A stretch of DNA of 57,933 nt from an uncultured Lachnospiraceae bacterium (lineage in GTDB: Bacteria > Bacillota > Clostridia > Lachnospirales > Lachnospiraceae). Location: NCBI GenBank assembly GCA_902760415.1, contig CACWGK010000004.1:1-57933 (forward strand), written 5' to 3'. The notes beneath the pieces were generated by a model. It saw only the letters and a list, made by a program, of their open reading frames with translations. It made no database searches and was not told where the DNA came from. Positions within the stretch are counted from its first letter, which is position 1. The number at the start of each line of letters is the position of its first letter. Below, one piece after another: positions 8,789-18,124 of the stretch. Both the position numbers and the translations under genes were made by a program.

Positions 8789-9724
8789 TTAACATTTTTT
8801 TAGTAAATAGTACATAACAGCTTTTTCAGCATGACGTCTATTTTCTGCTTCGTCAAGAATTGTCTCCATATGCTTCTTCTCAACGCTTTCTGAGATTTCA
8901 AAACCAACATGCATTGGCATATCATGGAACACCAGTGCATCGCTACCTTCAAGGAATTCATCATTTATCTGATATGGCATCATCTTTGCAAGAGTTTCTT
9001 CCTTCTGCTTCTGATATGCAGGATTATTAAAGAACTCCATATCTACCCATGTATCAGTGTAGATGATATTCATCTTCTTAGCATAGCCCTTTGCTTTCTC
9101 CATAGACATGGTAGGATCAAGTTCTACATAATAGCCCGTTGCTTTTGCTTCCTCATAGAAGTCATCGCCACACGCTGTATTGTTAACAAGTGGTGTAAGA
9201 CCATAAAGAGTACCCTTCTTCATCTTTGCAAAGAACTCAACAAGTGAATTGAAGACGTTGTTCTTAGCACCGATGTACATGAAGTTAACATTCAGGTCAC
9301 CAAACTTCTCAATAACTGTAAGTGCATCTGCAAGAATCTGACATGGATGATAAGAACTATCACATCCATTGATGAAAGGAACAGTTACGTTATCACCAAA
9401 AAGCTCTACTGTCTCGTTCTTAACAAGACGCGCCATTATAATATCTACATTTCTACAAACATACTTAATCTCTGATACAGGCTCTCCTAAAACGAAGTTT
9501 GAATCTTCCCATAGCTGATTGAAGTAACTTCCACCTAACTCAGTAATACCAGTTGCAAATGAAAGAAATGTTCTAGTTGATGTTTTCTCAAATAAGGAAT
9601 AAAGCTTCTTTCCTTCCAGACTATGTGCATATTTGTCAGGATCCTTCTTCATATCCTGAGCAATCTCGAGTATTTCCATTAACTCCTCAGCAGAGAAGTT
9701 CTTGAAATTAAGCATATTCTTCAT
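8789..9724 (-). CDS. Divergent ornithine-carbamoyltransferase-family protein
   Basis: A 311-residue transcarbamylase by fold and motifs: phosphate loop KTSTRT (STRTF at 49-53), GEPVSEI, HPCQ at 126-129, and the C-terminal AENRRHAEKAV. Three substrate-side motifs differ from ornithine transcarbamylase: STRTR is STRTF, the SMG loop after TDTWV reads DME (223-230), and HCLP reads HDMP (267-270). It should therefore carbamoylate an amine or amino acid other than ornithine or aspartate, or have lost activity. It starts 47 bases after metK at ATG 9724, with AAGAGG upstream; the longer GTG frame starts inside that site. The family is certain, the substrate is not. Confidence 0.85.
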   Translation of the reverse strand: MKNMLNFKNFSAEELMEILEIAQDMKKDPDKYAHSLEGKKLYSLFEKTSTRTFLSFATGITELGGSYFNQLWEDSNFVLGEPVSEIKYVCRNVDIIMARLVKNETVELFGDNVTVPFINGCDSSYHPCQILADALTVIEKFGDLNVNFMYIGAKNNVFNSLVEFFAKMKKGTLYGLTPLVNNTACGDDFYEEAKATGYYVELDPTMSMEKAKGYAKKMNIIYTDTWVDMEFFNNPAYQKQKEETLAKMMPYQINDEFLEGSDALVFHDMPMHVGFEISESVEKKHMETILDEAENRRHAEKAVMYYLLKKC

Positions 9725-9771
9725 ACTATTCACCTCTTAGTATGTGACACGCATATGTCACATCTTGTAAT

Positions 9772-10959
9772 TTACAGATAAGAAGCAAGCTTCTCAGCCA
9801 TATCTGTATGCTCCCAAGGAACATCGATATCTGTACGACCAAAGTGTCCATAAGCAGCTGTTTGCTTGTAGATAGGACGACGAAGGTCAAGCATCTTAAT
9901 GATACCTGCTGGTCTAAGATCGAAGTTCTCACGAACGATCTCTGTAATCTTCTCATCTGAAAGCTTACCAGTTCCAAATGTATCTATCATGATTGATGTA
10001 GGTCTTGCAACACCGATAGCGTATGAAAGCTGAATCTCACACTTATCAGCAAGTCCTGCAGCAACAATATTCTTTGCAACGTATCTAGCTGCATATGATG
10101 CAGATCTATCTACCTTTGTTGGATCCTTTCCTGAGAAAGCACCGCCACCGTGACGTGCATATCCACCGTAGGTATCAACAATAATCTTACGTCCTGTAAG
10201 ACCTGAATCTCCGTGAGGACCACCTATTACGAAACGTCCTGTTGGATTTATAAAATACTTTGTCTCATCATCGATCATATCAGTTGGAAGAACTGGATTG
10301 AATACGTACTTCTTAATATCCTCATGGATCTGCTCCTGAGATACTTCAGCACTATGCTGAGTTGAAAGAACTACTGTATCTATTCTTACAGGCTTTCCAT
10401 TCTCATCATACTCAACAGAAACCTGAGTCTTTCCATCTGGTCTAAGATAAGGAAGAGTTCCATTCTTACGAACCTCAGTAAGCTTAAGTGCAAGCTTATG
10501 AGCCATAGAGATAGGATAAGGCATAAGTTCAGGTGTCTCATTTGATGCATATCCGAACATAAGTCCCTGATCACCAGCACCAATAGCCTCAATCTCTTCA
10601 TCACTCATCTGATTTTCCTTTGCCTCGAGAGCCTTATCAACTCCAAGTGCAATATCCTGTGACTGTTCATCAAGAGCAATCATTACGCCACATGTATCAC
10701 AATCAAAACCATACTTTGCTCTGTCATAACCAATCTCTCTAACTGTGTTTCTGACAATTCTCTGGAAATCAACATTTGCATTTGTTGTTATCTCACCCAT
10801 TACCAGAACAAGTCCTGTAGTACAGCTTGTCTCACAAGCTACACGGCTGTTTGGATCCTGACGAAGAAGCTCATCAAGAATCGCATCAGAAATCTGATCA
10901 CAGATTTTATCCGGATGTCCCTCAGTTACGGACTCGGATGTAAAAAATCTACGCTCCAT
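9772..10959 (-). CDS. metK: S-adenosylmethionine synthetase
   Basis: Makes S-adenosylmethionine from methionine and ATP in the cytoplasm. The 395 residues are the normal length and include the N-terminal GHPDK, GAGDQG and the phosphate loop [19 protein letters not shown]-like segment (here SASY). ATG at 10959 follows GGGGAG. A good promoter lies 64-92 bases upstream, and the short leader has only a small five-pair hairpin; I find no SAM riboswitch. The divergent transcarbamylase follows closely and probably shares the transcript. Confidence 0.98.
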   Translation of the reverse strand: MERRFFTSESVTEGHPDKICDQISDAILDELLRQDPNSRVACETSCTTGLVLVMGEITTNANVDFQRIVRNTVREIGYDRAKYGFDCDTCGVMIALDEQSQDIALGVDKALEAKENQMSDEEIEAIGAGDQGLMFGYASNETPELMPYPISMAHKLALKLTEVRKNGTLPYLRPDGKTQVSVEYDENGKPVRIDTVVLSTQHSAEVSQEQIHEDIKKYVFNPVLPTDMIDDETKYFINPTGRFVIGGPHGDSGLTGRKIIVDTYGGYARHGGGAFSGKDPTKVDRSASYAARYVAKNIVAAGLADKCEIQLSYAIGVARPTSIMIDTFGTGKLSDEKITEIVRENFDLRPAGIIKMLDLRRPIYKQTAAYGHFGRTDIDVPWEHTDMAEKLASYL

Positions 10960-10998
10960 TTTTTATCTCCCCTAAATAATATTTATTGATACTATAAA

Positions 10999-11014
10999 GT
11001 GGCAAAGTCGCCAC
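10999..11014 (-). other. Small hairpin in the metK leader
   Basis: GTGGC/GCCAC stem with a six-base loop about 40 bases before the metK start. Too small for a known riboswitch and without a T-run; role unknown. Confidence 0.35.
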
Positions 11015-11022
11015 AATATGTC

Positions 11023-11051
11023 ATTATATAAGATTTTTCTTCTTTTGTCAT
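11023..11051 (-). promoter_or_regulatory. Promoter of metK
   Basis: Minus-strand ATGACA (11046-11051), a 17-base spacer and TATAAT (11023-11028). Five of six -35 bases match consensus and the -10 is perfect. Confidence 0.8.
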
Positions 11052-11096
11052 CCACTATTGGTAGTGTATAGAAAAAAGAGATGTGTTGCATAATAA

Positions 11097-12107
11097 TTAC
11101 TTAATATTGCTATAAATGTGTTCTCTAACAGTTTTGGACTTACCGGGAGCAAGTTCCTCATAACCGGATTCTTCGCCAGGAAGCGGAAGATTTGGAGCAT
11201 CGATCATCCAGGTAGATGGTTCTGGACAGAAGTAACCCTTCTCTCCGCCATCATTCCAGATAACCCAGAATTTAAAGTTATTATCTACTTCATAACGAAT
11301 CTCATTTCCAGTCGCAACATCTGTAATAATAGCACCTCTGAAAGGAAGGCCATCCACTTCATATGTCTCGCAGTTATATACATCATTATTGATAACATGC
11401 TTTACTGGAATCATAGATCCAGTAAGATACTGTCTATCATGATTATCGAGTGATATAAAGTCACAAGTTGGAAGACTCCTCTGATTAAGTGGCCACTTAT
11501 CTCCAATAGTAACAAAGATACGTGTACCCAGAGGATCACCATTTGTTGTGAAAGGACCATTTATAGTTGTATGATTGCAGACACCATAAGGCAACTGCTT
11601 ATCTGACATATTGGTTACAGTAAACTCATAATGCATTCCCTCATCAGACAGTGTAAATGTATACTCCGCCTTAAACTTGAGTGGGAAAGTCTCAAAGAAT
11701 GGATCCTTCTCATCATATATATATTCAGTCTTAGCGATTGCTGAATCACAAACAACTCTCATATCAACTACGCTATGCTCTCTCTTATGAAGAAAGCCAT
11801 GAAGTGCATTGTTGCCCTCTATATCTACGATAGGAAATGTATACACAGCATCGCTTGTCTTAAGGATTCCATCTCTAAGTCTATTAGGATACAGAAGTGT
11901 TGGGAATCCATAAACCTCTGCGCTATTCTTAAGTTCCTCTATAGAAAGACTCTCGTCCTTTCTAAAGAAATTAATATCATTTTCAACATCGACCATAGAT
12001 ATGATATTACTTCCTAAAAATGGAGCTATAGTCGCTGTATATCGTCCAGCCTTCAGCTGAATAACATCCTTATCCTTATACTTCTTTAATTCTGATGCAT
12101 ATGCCAT
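11097..12107 (-). CDS. Aldose 1-epimerase family protein
   Basis: A 336-residue beta-sandwich mutarotase of the GalM superfamily. Visible are the first His region NALHGFLHKREH, the second His in YGVCNHTTIN and the Glu in CPEPSTWMIDAPN. Such proteins interconvert alpha and beta anomers of free sugars. The sequence belongs to the broader bacterial branch rather than classic GalM, so the sugar is unknown; neighbours give no pathway. It follows the HIT gene by 44 bases and precedes the metK promoter. No clear terminator follows it. Confidence 0.85.
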   Translation of the reverse strand: MAYASELKKYKDKDVIQLKAGRYTATIAPFLGSNIISMVDVENDINFFRKDESLSIEELKNSAEVYGFPTLLYPNRLRDGILKTSDAVYTFPIVDIEGNNALHGFLHKREHSVVDMRVVCDSAIAKTEYIYDEKDPFFETFPLKFKAEYTFTLSDEGMHYEFTVTNMSDKQLPYGVCNHTTINGPFTTNGDPLGTRIFVTIGDKWPLNQRSLPTCDFISLDNHDRQYLTGSMIPVKHVINNDVYNCETYEVDGLPFRGAIITDVATGNEIRYEVDNNFKFWVIWNDGGEKGYFCPEPSTWMIDAPNLPLPGEESGYEELAPGKSKTVREHIYSNIK

Positions 12108-12151
12108 CTACTTTTACCTCCTAAGATTCTGTATAACCCCTCAGAATCTAT

Positions 12152-12568
12152 CTACAGTCTTGCTGCAAGCTTCTCTGCAAGTTCAGCTTGCTCAGCTGAA
12201 TCAGGTTCTCCCTGTGGCCAACCTATATCAAAATTATCGCTGTCATATCTTGGAATAATATGTACATGGAAATGGAATACAGTCTGACCTGCAGAAGTTC
12301 CATTATTCTGTACTACATTTATACCATCACATCCAAGCTCTTCCTTAAGAGCCGTCGCTACCTTCTTAGCAAGAGGCATAACCTTCGAACTAACCTCATC
12401 GTCTATCTCAAAAAGATTAGTGTAGTGCTGCTTAGGCAGAATAAGTGCATGCCCCTTATTTGCAGGTGCAGCATCGAGGATTACTGTGAAATCCTCATCC
12501 TCATATATCTTATTAGTAGGAAATACTCCATTTGCAAGTTTGCAGAATATACAATCATCTTTAATCAT
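12152..12568 (-). CDS. HIT family nucleotide hydrolase
   Basis: Histidine-triad protein of 138 residues, probably an adenosine 5'-monophosphoramidase/purine nucleotide phosphoramidase acting on nucleotide conjugates. It has the N-terminal zinc-site CIFC, the nucleotide-contact segment NKGHALILPK and the catalytic triad HFHVHIIP. The start is the ATG at 12568, eight bases after AAAGGAG; an upstream Met lies before that site. It is followed at 44 bases by the epimerase gene. Between it and the kinase gene (12587-12668) is a moderately structured AT-rich stretch containing GTGATTATATATCAC. Confidence 0.9.
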   Translation of the reverse strand: MIKDDCIFCKLANGVFPTNKIYEDEDFTVILDAAPANKGHALILPKQHYTNLFEIDDEVSSKVMPLAKKVATALKEELGCDGINVVQNNGTSAGQTVFHFHVHIIPRYDSDNFDIGWPQGEPDSAEQAELAEKLAARL

Positions 12569-12668
12569 AGCTGGTCTCCTTTTCATAAAATCTTAAACCT
12601 TCTATATATAATATGTCTCTTTACTCTTGCCGCGTTCCTCGCAACAAGTGATTATATATCACAAGAGA

Positions 12669-13865
12669 TTAAATGTAAATAATGACTTCAAGCCCCGGAT
12701 TCCTATTTATAAGGGATAATTTACCTCCCATCTTGTCGACAAGTTCCTTTACTATATAAAGTCCAAGTCCTGATCCTGGTTCATCACCTACGTTCTTACC
12801 TCGGTAAAACTTACCTGTTATAAATGGAATCTCTTCATCCTTTATACCTGGTCCAAAGTCACGGAAATGAATAATAGCGCTATGTTCCTTCGAAGAGGAA
12901 TTCCCACCTTTATCACAAGAAGGTAACTCCAGAGATATCTCAACCTTTGTCTTAGCATACTTATCTGCATTATTCTTAAGATTCTCCATTATTTGAAGGA
13001 ACCTCTTTGGATCAGCATTTATAATAAACTTTTCATCCTCCCCAAGGGAATCTCTATTTGGTAGAATTATGTCAACCTCATTTACATCTACAAATAGCTC
13101 CCTTACGTCTTTTCTCATAAAGCTGATAATATCAAAAGATTCATCCCTTACTTCCAGTCTATCCATCTCTGATATACTATGTATAAAGAGGTCATTAGTC
13201 AGTCTAGTAACCTCGTCACATTTCTCCATAAGAATAGAAAGATACTTCTGTCTCTTCTCAGGAGTAGAATCCATATTGGCTTCAAAAGCTTCAGCATAAG
13301 CCCTTATAGAAGCAACAGGAGTCTTGATATCATGAGAAAGGGTTGCAACAACGGTCTTATTGTTCTCAATCGCTGTCTTCTCTGCATTTCTGGACTTCAC
13401 TATCTCCTTACGCATATTGTCAAAGGCCCAGGTGAAGTCTCCAAAGAAGTTACCTCTGTCCATTTTAAGAGAAACGTCTAGATTGCCCTTCGATACCTCA
13501 CCAGCATAATCTTTCATATCCTCAAATGGCTTTAAGATACGTTTATAGATATATAAAATCAATGCTAAGAGGCCTACTACGTTAAGCGCTACCACTCCCC
13601 AGATTTTTAGAGCGACATATGATGCTATCTTCGGTTCAGATAGTTCAGAGCTGATTATCTCATCACATTTAGCTGTAGCTCCTTCTATGTTACCCTCTGA
13701 CATCAGATTCTTTACTTCATTAAGCTCTACAGCTATCGTACCATTTCCATCTTCCTCAGAAATAATCTCCTGAATATCTCTATTGATAAATGATATAATT
13801 ACCCCCGAGCCTGTCGTTAGGATTACTATATATATAATTATCACAAATAATAGCTTCTTATTCAT
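12669..13865 (-). CDS. Membrane sensor histidine kinase
   Basis: A 398-residue sensor kinase, partner of the OmpR-type regulator encoded eight bases upstream. Order: TM1 about 5-27, an extracellular acidic loop of about 55 residues, TM2 about 86-108, HAMP about 110-160, dimerisation domain with the phospho-acceptor His178 in TLSHDIKTPVASI, and a catalytic domain with the N-box NLKNNADKYAK, G1 RDFGPGI and GSGLGLYIV. The loop is longer than in BceS-type intramembrane kinases, so it may sense an external ligand. The ABC exporter encoded upstream on the same strand is the likely target and possible co-sensor. Confidence 0.92.
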   Translation of the reverse strand: MNKKLLFVIIIYIVILTTGSGVIISFINRDIQEIISEEDGNGTIAVELNEVKNLMSEGNIEGATAKCDEIISSELSEPKIASYVALKIWGVVALNVVGLLALILYIYKRILKPFEDMKDYAGEVSKGNLDVSLKMDRGNFFGDFTWAFDNMRKEIVKSRNAEKTAIENNKTVVATLSHDIKTPVASIRAYAEAFEANMDSTPEKRQKYLSILMEKCDEVTRLTNDLFIHSISEMDRLEVRDESFDIISFMRKDVRELFVDVNEVDIILPNRDSLGEDEKFIINADPKRFLQIMENLKNNADKYAKTKVEISLELPSCDKGGNSSSKEHSAIIHFRDFGPGIKDEEIPFITGKFYRGKNVGDEPGSGLGLYIVKELVDKMGGKLSLINRNPGLEVIIYI

Positions 13866-13873
13866 TATCGCCT

Positions 13874-14548
13874 CTACTCTATGATATATCCCACTTTAAA
13901 TACAGTCTTGATATGTTCAGGCTTTGAAGGATCATCCTCCAGTTTTTCACGGAGCCATCTAATATGAACCGTGAGCGTAGATGAATCTACATCACTAAAA
14001 GCTCCCCAGACTTCAGATAGAAGTCTATCCTTATGAACAGCCGTACCCATATTTCTGCAAAGATAAGCCAAAAGATCAAACTCCTTAAGTGACAGATTGA
14101 CTACATTTCCTGACTTCTTTACACTTCTGGATATCAGATCAACCTCCACATCTCCGAAGGTTACTTTCTCTTCTTTATCACTAAAACCATAGGCTCTCCT
14201 GATAAGTGCATTCACTCTCACAAGCAGTTCTTTCATCGAATATGGTTTTGGAAGATAATCATCGCCTCCCATTTCAAAACCTACAACTTTATCGTCCACA
14301 TTTGTCCTGGCACTCGCAAATATAACTGGAACAGTTGATACACGTCTCAGTTCCTGGCATACCTCATAGCCCTCGCCATCTGGTAGATTTATATCCAAAA
14401 GTATAAGATCATACTTTTTGTCAGTCAGCAAATCATAGGCTTCGCTTACACTAAAGGCCTGCTCTACTGTATATTCATAGTTTTCCAACATTTCCTTAGT
14501 TATATCAGAAAGTGCTGCATCATCATCTATTATAAGAATCTTTCTCAT
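13874..14548 (-). CDS. OmpR-family response regulator
   Basis: DNA-binding regulator of 224 residues. The receiver domain has acidic pocket IIDDDAA, phospho-acceptor Asp52 in ILLDINLPDG and Lys in LPKPYSMKEL; the C-terminal half is a winged helix with SLKEFDLLAYL and STLTVHIRWLREKLE. It pairs with the kinase that follows and most likely controls the FtsX-type ABC exporter upstream. A weak hairpin separates it from that exporter, so the two pairs may be differently expressed. Confidence 0.93.
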   Translation of the reverse strand: MRKILIIDDDAALSDITKEMLENYEYTVEQAFSVSEAYDLLTDKKYDLILLDINLPDGEGYEVCQELRRVSTVPVIFASARTNVDDKVVGFEMGGDDYLPKPYSMKELLVRVNALIRRAYGFSDKEEKVTFGDVEVDLISRSVKKSGNVVNLSLKEFDLLAYLCRNMGTAVHKDRLLSEVWGAFSDVDSSTLTVHIRWLREKLEDDPSKPEHIKTVFKVGYIIE

Positions 14549-14600
14549 ATATACCCCTTTAATTCAAAGAAATAATATACCCTCTTGGGCTAAAACAAGC

Positions 14601-14626
14601 CAGTGAAGCATTGGCGAGCTCCACTG
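14601..14626 (-). terminator. Hairpin between the ABC exporter and its regulator
   Basis: Nine-pair stem (CAGTGGAGC with GCTTCACTG on the minus strand, one G-U) ending in GCTTGTTTTAGCC. It lies 16 bases after the permease stop and before the response-regulator gene; probably a partial terminator. Confidence 0.5.
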
Positions 14627-14641
14627 ACTTATTATATCATA

Positions 14642-17047
14642 TTATTCAGTTATCAGTTCACGTGAACTTAACTTCTTCACTTTACGAGATGATATATATC
14701 CGAAAACATAGTAAATCACTATAAAGATTAGACATGGTTTTACAAAAAAACACAAACCATACTCAAGCTCAACTCTGGATATTCCAAAAAGTGAAAATAC
14801 AAATGAAATGAGTTTTGCAGAAAATAGTCTTCCAAGTATAACACCTATCACAGAACTGATAGAGCAAAGAATTGCGAACCTGGTTGCAAACTGTCTTCTG
14901 ACTCTTCCTATGCTAAATCCTGTTGCTCTTAATATACCAAGATCAGTTCTTTCCTGTATAAAAGCTTTAGTACACACCATTACAACAGTTACAAGTGCAA
15001 ATATAATAGATAGACCATAGATCGTAAGCTGAGATGCCTCAGCAGCAACATAGAACACATCTAAAAACTCTTTAGCATCCTTTTCAAAGTTATGTGCTTC
15101 AACTTCTATATCATCGCCGTACTTTGCCTCAATATCTTTTTTTATACTCTCTCCTACAGAAGCATCCTCTAAAACTATTCCATGCATAGAGAGATCATCA
15201 GCTGTATATTTCTCATCAGGATCTTCCTTAAGTCTACTAAGTCCATCTGTAGACATACATATACATTTTCCCATATCGTTCATTGTCTGAAAGAGGCCTA
15301 CAACTACATAATCGGCTGAATATTCATTTCTACCTATATGTACAGTATCTCCTATATCTATATCAAGAAGCTTCTGGACTGAATCAGTAATAACTATCTC
15401 ATTATCATACTTAATGCCTCGTCCTTTATATACTGAAGACAGTTCATTCGGATAAGCCATTACTTCATTCTGGAGCTTCTCTCCATTAACAGTCACATAT
15501 ATATGAGACTTATATCTTCTGCCCTTTATCGCTGTATATTTCTCTACTATCTCCTCTATTTCCGCAGAAGAACCTTTTGGAGGTATACCCTTAAACCCAT
15601 ATTCAATATCTAAAAAAGGTTCTCCCATAGTCTGCAACGCATTTCGCGACTGGATAAACCCTCCCATGAGTTCCAGAGATATAAGAGAAAAGATAAGAAG
15701 TGATGTAACCATAATTATACTTATATATCTCTTAGGTACAGCGGTAATCTGACGAAGTCCCAACCAGAAACTCATACCAGCTTTTCTTACGGGAGCATTT
15801 AAGCTGCTATCAAAGTAAAAATCATCCTTTCCATTTGTAATAGCTTTTACAGGAGAAGTCTTCGATACTTTTCTTGTAAAGAAATAAATGAATACAAATG
15901 TTATAGCGAACAGAAGGATGCTAAAGATAGCACTTTCAGCTAATGGAATATTCTTGTCTGGCAGAATTGCAGTTAGTGAAAAAAATACTCTGCTAAGCCA
16001 TCTTTCAAATGGAATAGATAAAATCACACCTAGAATGATTCCAACTAATTCAACAAATAGATATTCTATAACGTATACCAGCCTTATAGTCCTGTCAGTA
16101 AAACCTTGGCTCTTATATATCCCAAGATTTGTATAATCTATTTCCATCTCAGTACTAATATTGTGTGCAGCCACGATAAGAAAAATAGCAAAGAGAAGCA
16201 TTGAAAAGCCAGTAATAACAGCGAGCATTATATTTATATATATTCCAGTATAATGCTCCGATTCTTCTCTGGTAATAGCCATAAGACACATATCACCAAA
16301 CTTTGTATCTATCGTTAAATCTCTAAAAAGGCGGTCTGAAGACTGATTAGCTTTATCTGATGGATATATGTATACTATATTTCCATATGACCATCCATCA
16401 ACATCTATATCCTTAATATTTTCCTGAACTGATGAATATATATCATCATACTCTTCGTCACTAATAAAGGCAGTCTTATATCCCACAATTGACGAACCCA
16501 TATAGGCTTCCTGTACAAATCCTTTAATACTAAACTCTTTAGTCTGACCTAAAAATGAAATCTTTATCTTTTCTCCAACTTTAGTAGAAAACCTGCTCTT
16601 TAATCCATATGGAAGGTATATCTCTCCTTTTTTTAGCTTAGCATCCGCGTAATCCTCAGTCCCTGGCATAATAAGTGAGGTCTCATCATTATTATATATA
16701 GGAACTGTATCTATCATTTTAGTTATAAGATATCCATTTCCATCAGATTTATCACCAACACTTATATCCGTACCAACAAGGGATTCTACCTCTTCAAATG
16801 AAGCAACCTTATCATTTGATCTAAGTTTTTCTCTTAATTCATCAGTAAGATTTTCTCCTCGGAAGAAGCCCATGATAACACCTTTATCTTCAATCTCATA
16901 AGCCTTATCCTTAGCAGTCTCATAATTCTTTCTAACCCCAATCATTGTGATAATACTGACAACGATTAATAATGTGAGAAGCATAAAGCCAATCATTATG
17001 CCTTTTCTACTTCTTATACCCGCTTTTACAAGTGTAATAATCTCCAT
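14642..17047 (-). CDS. FtsX-type ABC transporter permease with two FtsX domains
   Basis: An 801-residue membrane protein with an N-terminal TM, a large extracellular domain of about 220 residues, three TMs (FtsX repeat 1), a TM and second extracellular domain, and three more TMs (FtsX repeat 2). This is the double-FtsX layout of bacitracin/lantibiotic-type and VexAB-type transporters. Motifs include TDRTIRLVYVIEY and GRVRRQFATRF in the cytoplasmic coupling regions. Start is the ATG at 17047 behind GGTAGGTGA; the GTG at 17056 lies inside that site. With the ATPase nine bases upstream and the two-component genes downstream it forms a peptide-sensing or detoxification module. Confidence 0.88.
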   Translation of the reverse strand: MEIITLVKAGIRSRKGIMIGFMLLTLLIVVSIITMIGVRKNYETAKDKAYEIEDKGVIMGFFRGENLTDELREKLRSNDKVASFEEVESLVGTDISVGDKSDGNGYLITKMIDTVPIYNNDETSLIMPGTEDYADAKLKKGEIYLPYGLKSRFSTKVGEKIKISFLGQTKEFSIKGFVQEAYMGSSIVGYKTAFISDEEYDDIYSSVQENIKDIDVDGWSYGNIVYIYPSDKANQSSDRLFRDLTIDTKFGDMCLMAITREESEHYTGIYINIMLAVITGFSMLLFAIFLIVAAHNISTEMEIDYTNLGIYKSQGFTDRTIRLVYVIEYLFVELVGIILGVILSIPFERWLSRVFFSLTAILPDKNIPLAESAIFSILLFAITFVFIYFFTRKVSKTSPVKAITNGKDDFYFDSSLNAPVRKAGMSFWLGLRQITAVPKRYISIIMVTSLLIFSLISLELMGGFIQSRNALQTMGEPFLDIEYGFKGIPPKGSSAEIEEIVEKYTAIKGRRYKSHIYVTVNGEKLQNEVMAYPNELSSVYKGRGIKYDNEIVITDSVQKLLDIDIGDTVHIGRNEYSADYVVVGLFQTMNDMGKCICMSTDGLSRLKEDPDEKYTADDLSMHGIVLEDASVGESIKKDIEAKYGDDIEVEAHNFEKDAKEFLDVFYVAAEASQLTIYGLSIIFALVTVVMVCTKAFIQERTDLGILRATGFSIGRVRRQFATRFAILCSISSVIGVILGRLFSAKLISFVFSLFGISRVELEYGLCFFVKPCLIFIVIYYVFGYISSRKVKKLSSRELITE

Positions 17048-17056
17048 ATGAATCAC

Positions 17057-17872
17057 CTACCAATCCAGTGATTCAAGCCAGGCATTAACCTGCGCTTCAC
17101 GAGCTTTCTTGTCCTGAACAACTTCACCGGCAGGATTCTTTTCTCCATATCGGCTAAGCTCAAGCTCTCCAACTATATTTCCATCTTCAAGATATAATAT
17201 CCTGTTGCCATGAATAGCAGACTTAATATCATGAGTAACCATCACAATACTCTGACCACTTTCATTCAGTTCAGTAAGAAGATCTAGGACTTCCTTTGTA
17301 TTTCTTCTATTAAGAGCACCTGTAGGTTCATCTGCAAATATTATAGCAGGATCGTTAATTACCGCTCTTGCTATAGCACATCTCTGCTGTTCACCGCCTG
17401 ATACCCTGGAAGGGATATGTGACTTAACCTCAGATAGGCCCATTCGCTCAAGTAGTTCTTCTGCTTTCTTCTTTGTATCTGCAGCACTTCTTTCCTTATA
17501 TAAATATCCCGTAACTGCTACATTTTCGAACAGAGAAAGGTTACTGACAAGATGCATCTGCTGAAATACAAAACCAAAATCTCTAGTTCTTATCTCACTC
17601 ATCTTTTTTTCTTTTAAAGATGTTATGTTAACTGCTCTTTCTTTTCCACTCTTTTCTTCAGGTCTTTTATATATAACGTCTCCCGCTGTTGCCTTATCCA
17701 TACCCGAAAGAGCGTATAACAGTGTTGATTTTCCAGAGCCAGAAGATCCCATTATAACTGTGAAGTCACCCTTATAGATGTCCATGCTGACATTCGTAAG
17801 AACTGATGTGATATCACCGTTATTAGAAAATGATTTCTGAACATCCTTAGCTGATAGAATAATATCTTTCAT
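17057..17872 (-). CDS. ABC transporter ATP-binding protein (MacB/BceA type)
   Basis: ATPase of 271 residues for the FtsX-type permease. Walker A GSSGSGKSTLL, Q-loop FGFVFQQMHL, C-motif VSGGEQQR, Walker B AIIFADEP and H-loop VTHD are intact. A 25-residue C-terminal extension rich in Lys/Glu follows. ATG at 17872 has AAGGAG seven bases upstream, so the longer 292-residue frame is rejected. It opens the minus-strand unit that continues with the permease, divergent from the cellobiose phosphorylase gene. Confidence 0.93.
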   Translation of the reverse strand: MKDIILSAKDVQKSFSNNGDITSVLTNVSMDIYKGDFTVIMGSSGSGKSTLLYALSGMDKATAGDVIYKRPEEKSGKERAVNITSLKEKKMSEIRTRDFGFVFQQMHLVSNLSLFENVAVTGYLYKERSAADTKKKAEELLERMGLSEVKSHIPSRVSGGEQQRCAIARAVINDPAIIFADEPTGALNRRNTKEVLDLLTELNESGQSIVMVTHDIKSAIHGNRILYLEDGNIVGELELSRYGEKNPAGEVVQDKKAREAQVNAWLESLDW

Positions 17873-17999
17873 TCTTCTCTCCTTAACGATTAATTTACCA
17901 TAAACCTTTTTTCTGTTTATAGCACTGTTATACAACCCATTTCATTAAGAAGTCCTTAAGACCTCGCATTAATTCGAAACTTCTAACAGATTGTTTTTA

Positions 18000-18028
18000 T
18001 TGTTTTTTGCCCCTATCTATAATATAAT
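18000..18028 (+). promoter_or_regulatory. Promoter of the cellobiose phosphorylase gene
   Basis: TTGTTT (18000-18005), 17 bases, TATAAT (18023-18028) on the plus strand. A second TATAAT overlaps at 18018. Transcription would start near 18035, leaving a leader of about 90 bases. Confidence 0.65.
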
Positions 18029-18039
18029 CATTTTATCTG

Positions 18040-18084
18040 CGGCGCTAAATGTTAGCAATACCAAATTGAGCACATCTAGCGTCG
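18040..18084 (+). promoter_or_regulatory. Leader hairpin of the cellobiose phosphorylase mRNA
   Basis: GGCGCTAAATGT (18041-18052) pairs with ACATCTAGCGTC (18072-18083) with one G-U and one mismatch, closed by a C-G pair, around a 19-base loop. It begins at the predicted 5' end of the mRNA. It could stabilise the message or be a protein target; as DNA it could also be a wide operator. Confidence 0.45.
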
Positions 18085-18124
18085 TATCACTTATCAAAAT
18101 TACGAAAGGTAAAGGTGCTAGCAC

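Noticed and set aside
8775-8790. Separate pyrB promoter using TATAAT at the end of the transcarbamylase gene
   Set aside because: A TATAAT is present on the minus strand but no acceptable -35 box lies 16-18 bases upstream. Left as a possibility only.
10960-11096. SAM riboswitch before metK
   Set aside because: The leader is about 55 bases from the predicted start and holds only one five-pair hairpin; no SAM-I, SAM-II or SMK core can be drawn.
12617-12665. Terminator after the kinase gene
   Set aside because: CTCTTG/CAAGAG outer arms and inner dyads exist, but the loop is large and no T-run follows; too weak to call.
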